From NCBI RefSeq assembly GCF_000280495.2, contig NZ_CP018016.1:4774001-4838000 (forward strand): DNA of 64,000 nucleotides. The letters are read 5' to 3'. Position 1 is the first letter of the stretch; each line of letters opens with the position of its first letter. The notes below the pieces were generated by a model. It worked only from the letters and a program-made list of their open reading frames with translations, searched no databases and was not told the origin of the DNA. The translations under genes and the position numbers were made by a program. Positions 62,419 to 64,000 of the stretch are shown here, one piece after another. This DNA is from Kosakonia radicincitans DSM 16656 (lineage in GTDB: Bacteria > Pseudomonadota > Gammaproteobacteria > Enterobacterales > Enterobacteriaceae).

Positions 62419-63435
62419 ATGTCGACGCTTCGTCTGCTTATCTCTGAATCTTACGATCCGTGGTTCAACCTGGCTGTGGAGGAGTGTATTTTCCGCCAGA
62501 TGCCCGCAACACAGCGCGTGCTGTTTTTATGGCGTAACGCCGATACGGTGGTTATCGGCCGGGCGCAGAACCCATGGAAAGAGTGCAATACGCGGCGCAT
62601 GGAAGAAGACAACGTGCGGTTGGCTCGCCGTAGCAGCGGCGGCGGCGCGGTTTTCCACGATCTCGGTAACACCTGCTTTACCTTTATGGCCGGGAAACCC
62701 GAATACGACAAAACCATCTCTACGGGTATTGTGCTCGCGGCGCTGAATGCACTCGGCGTAACGGCGGAAGCCTCCGGGCGTAACGACCTGGTCGTGAAGA
62801 CCGCAGAAGGCGACCGCAAAGTGTCTGGCTCTGCCTACCGTGAAACCCGCGATCGTGGCTTCCACCACGGCACGCTGCTGTTAAATGCCGATCTCAGCCG
62901 TCTGGCTAACTACCTCAATCCGGACAAGAAAAAACTGCAAGCAAAAGGCATTACCTCCGTACGCGGACGCGTCGCCAACCTGGTGGAATTACTACCGGGC
63001 ATCACCCACGAGCAGATTTGCCAGGCGGTAACGGAGGCCTTCTTCAGCCACTATGGCGAACGCGTTACAGCCGAAATTATCTCGCCGGAGAAAACGCCGG
63101 ATCTGCCCAATTTCGCCGAAACCTTTGCCCGCCAGAGCAGTTGGGAGTGGAACTTCGGTCAGGCGCCAGCCTTCAGCCATTTACTGGATGAGCGTTTTAC
63201 CTGGGGCGGCGTGGAGCTGCACTTCGACGTTGAGAAAGGCCATATCACCCGCACGCAGGTGTTTACCGACAGCCTGAACCCAGCGCCGCTCGAAGCGCTG
63301 GCAGCGCGTCTGCAGGGCTGTCTGTACCGGGCGGATATGCTGGCGCAGGAGTGCGATGCGTTACTGGTGGATTTTCCGGATCAGGAACAGGAACTGCGCG
63401 AGCTGTCGGCGTGGATTGTCAAAGCGGTGCGTTAA
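62419..63435 (+). CDS. lplA: LplA, lipoate-protein ligase A
   Basis: 338 residues, the E. coli length. It attaches scavenged lipoate to E2 subunits. Motifs are [20 protein letters not shown] (lipoate-binding), the Lys in [20 protein letters not shown], and [18 protein letters not shown]. It follows ytjB by about 50 bases. Confidence 0.97.
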   Translation: MSTLRLLISESYDPWFNLAVEECIFRQMPATQRVLFLWRNADTVVIGRAQNPWKECNTRRMEEDNVRLARRSSGGGAVFHDLGNTCFTFMAGKPEYDKTISTGIVLAALNALGVTAEASGRNDLVVKTAEGDRKVSGSAYRETRDRGFHHGTLLLNADLSRLANYLNPDKKKLQAKGITSVRGRVANLVELLPGITHEQICQAVTEAFFSHYGERVTAEIISPEKTPDLPNFAETFARQSSWEWNFGQAPAFSHLLDERFTWGGVELHFDVEKGHITRTQVFTDSLNPAPLEALAARLQGCLYRADMLAQECDALLVDFPDQEQELRELSAWIVKAVR

Positions 63436-63446
63436 CTTCAAATGCC

Positions 63447-63511
63447 TGATGGCGCTGCGTTTATCAGGCCAGAGGAATGCAGGCCGGGTAAGGCATCGCC
63501 TCCACCCGGCA
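63447..63511. repeat. REP/BIME-type repeat pair
   Basis: GCCTGATGGCGCTGCG-ttTATCAGGC and, inverted, GCCGGGTAAGGCATCGCC-tccACCCGGC lie between the converging lplA and deoD genes; both fit the enterobacterial REP consensus. Confidence 0.75.
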
Positions 63512-63521
63512 CAACAAAGAG

Positions 63522-64000
63522 TTACGCTTTATCGCCCAGCAGGACAGATTCCAGCGCAATTTTGATCATGTCATTAAACGTCGTCTGACGCTCAGCAGAG
63601 GTGGTCTGCTCGTGGGTGCGGATATGGTCGGAAACGGTGCAGATAGTCAGCGCTTTCGCCCCGAATTCTGCCGCCACGCCATAAATACCCGCCGCTTCCA
63701 TTTCCACGCCGAGAATGCCGTATTTCTCCATCACATCGAACATTTCGCCGTCCGGAGAGTAGAACAGATCGGCAGAGAACAGGTTCCCCACGCGCGCGTC
63801 AACGCCCAGCGTTTTCGCCGCATCGACCGCGTTACGCACCATGTCGAAATCAGCAATCGCCGCAAAGTCGTGATCTTTAAAGCGCATGCGGTTTACTTTG
63901 GAATCGGTACAGGCACCCATACCAATCACGATATCACGCAGTTTCACATCCATACGCACCGCACCGCAGGAACCGACGCGAATGATTTTCTTCACGCCGA
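63522..64000 (-). CDS. deoD: DeoD, purine nucleoside phosphorylase (N-terminus off the window)
   Basis: The C-terminal two thirds of the 239-residue protein are present. Visible are [21 protein letters not shown] and the nucleoside-binding [20 protein letters not shown]. The catalytic Asp is in [13 protein letters not shown]. It splits purine (deoxy)nucleosides with phosphate. The frame continues past the window end through KK preceded by a GTG (Val) codon, so no start is visible. Confidence 0.97.
   Translation of the reverse strand, partial: GVKKIIRVGSCGAVRMDVKLRDIVIGMGACTDSKVNRMRFKDHDFAAIADFDMVRNAVDAAKTLGVDARVGNLFSADLFYSPDGEMFDVMEKYGILGVEMEAAGIYGVAAEFGAKALTICTVSDHIRTHEQTTSAERQTTFNDMIKIALESVLLGDKA

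Overview
The window is chromosomal DNA from a member of the Enterobacteriaceae. Gene content and order match the Escherichia coli region around the thr operon, read in reverse: kefFC, carAB, dapB, rihC-ispH-fkpB-lspA-ileS-ribF, rpsT, nhaAR, dnaKJ, satP, mog, talB, yaaJ, yaaA, yaaX, thrLABC, yjtD, arcA, creA, rob, gpmB, yjjX, trpR, slt, ettA, nadR-radA-serB, ytjB, lplA, deoD. Protein lengths are mostly identical or within a few residues of the E. coli ones as I remember them. The genus cannot be fixed from sequence alone; a Kosakonia/Enterobacter/Citrobacter-like organism would fit. Several E. coli blocks are absent: cai/fix between kefFC and carB, creBCD next to creA, and yjjJ between lplA and deoD.

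Layout. 1-2119: kefC (cut by the window edge) and kefF. 2242-8258: an accessory sugar-acid module. A leftward operon (UPF0303 protein, ACS-family transporter, D-2-hydroxyacid dehydrogenase) and an IdnR-like LacI regulator lie beside a rightward operon (IdnO-like reductase, gluconate kinase, YhcH-family protein). Together these could import a keto-gluconate, reduce it to gluconate and phosphorylate it for the pentose phosphate or Entner-Doudoroff pathway. 8303-27533: a lipoprotein, then carbamoyl phosphate synthase, lysine/DAP synthesis, the lipoprotein/isoprenoid/tRNA-charging operon, S20, sodium-proton exchange and the DnaK/DnaJ chaperones with a clear sigma-32 promoter.

27680-35358: a 7.7-kb integrated element, the most interesting part of the window. 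It sits exactly in the first codons of satP. The 7-bp sequence TGGGCAA occurs at both ends. Joining the outer flanks restores a satP start with its own ribosome binding site and the usual SatP N-terminus. The element carries a large serine recombinase at its right edge, a small serine resolvase, an SF3-type phage/satellite helicase beside iteron-like AATCCC repeats, a very short Fur-family regulator with a Fur-box-like site at its promoter, three small coupled unknown genes, and a zinc-ribbon/glycosyltransferase pair that looks like cargo. No capsid, tail, lysis or conjugation genes are visible. I read it as a satellite-like integrative element with an apparent link to metal sensing.

35300-48553: satP (now with an N-terminal extension supplied by the element), an MHS-family transporter, mog, talB, yaaJ, yaaA, yaaX, the thr operon with its leader and attenuator, yjtD and yjjY. 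48648-64000: arcA, an IS200-type insertion sequence where creBCD would be expected, creA, rob, and the conserved run to deoD (cut by the window end). An unrecognised, AT-rich LuxR-like regulator gene lies between ettA and nadR.
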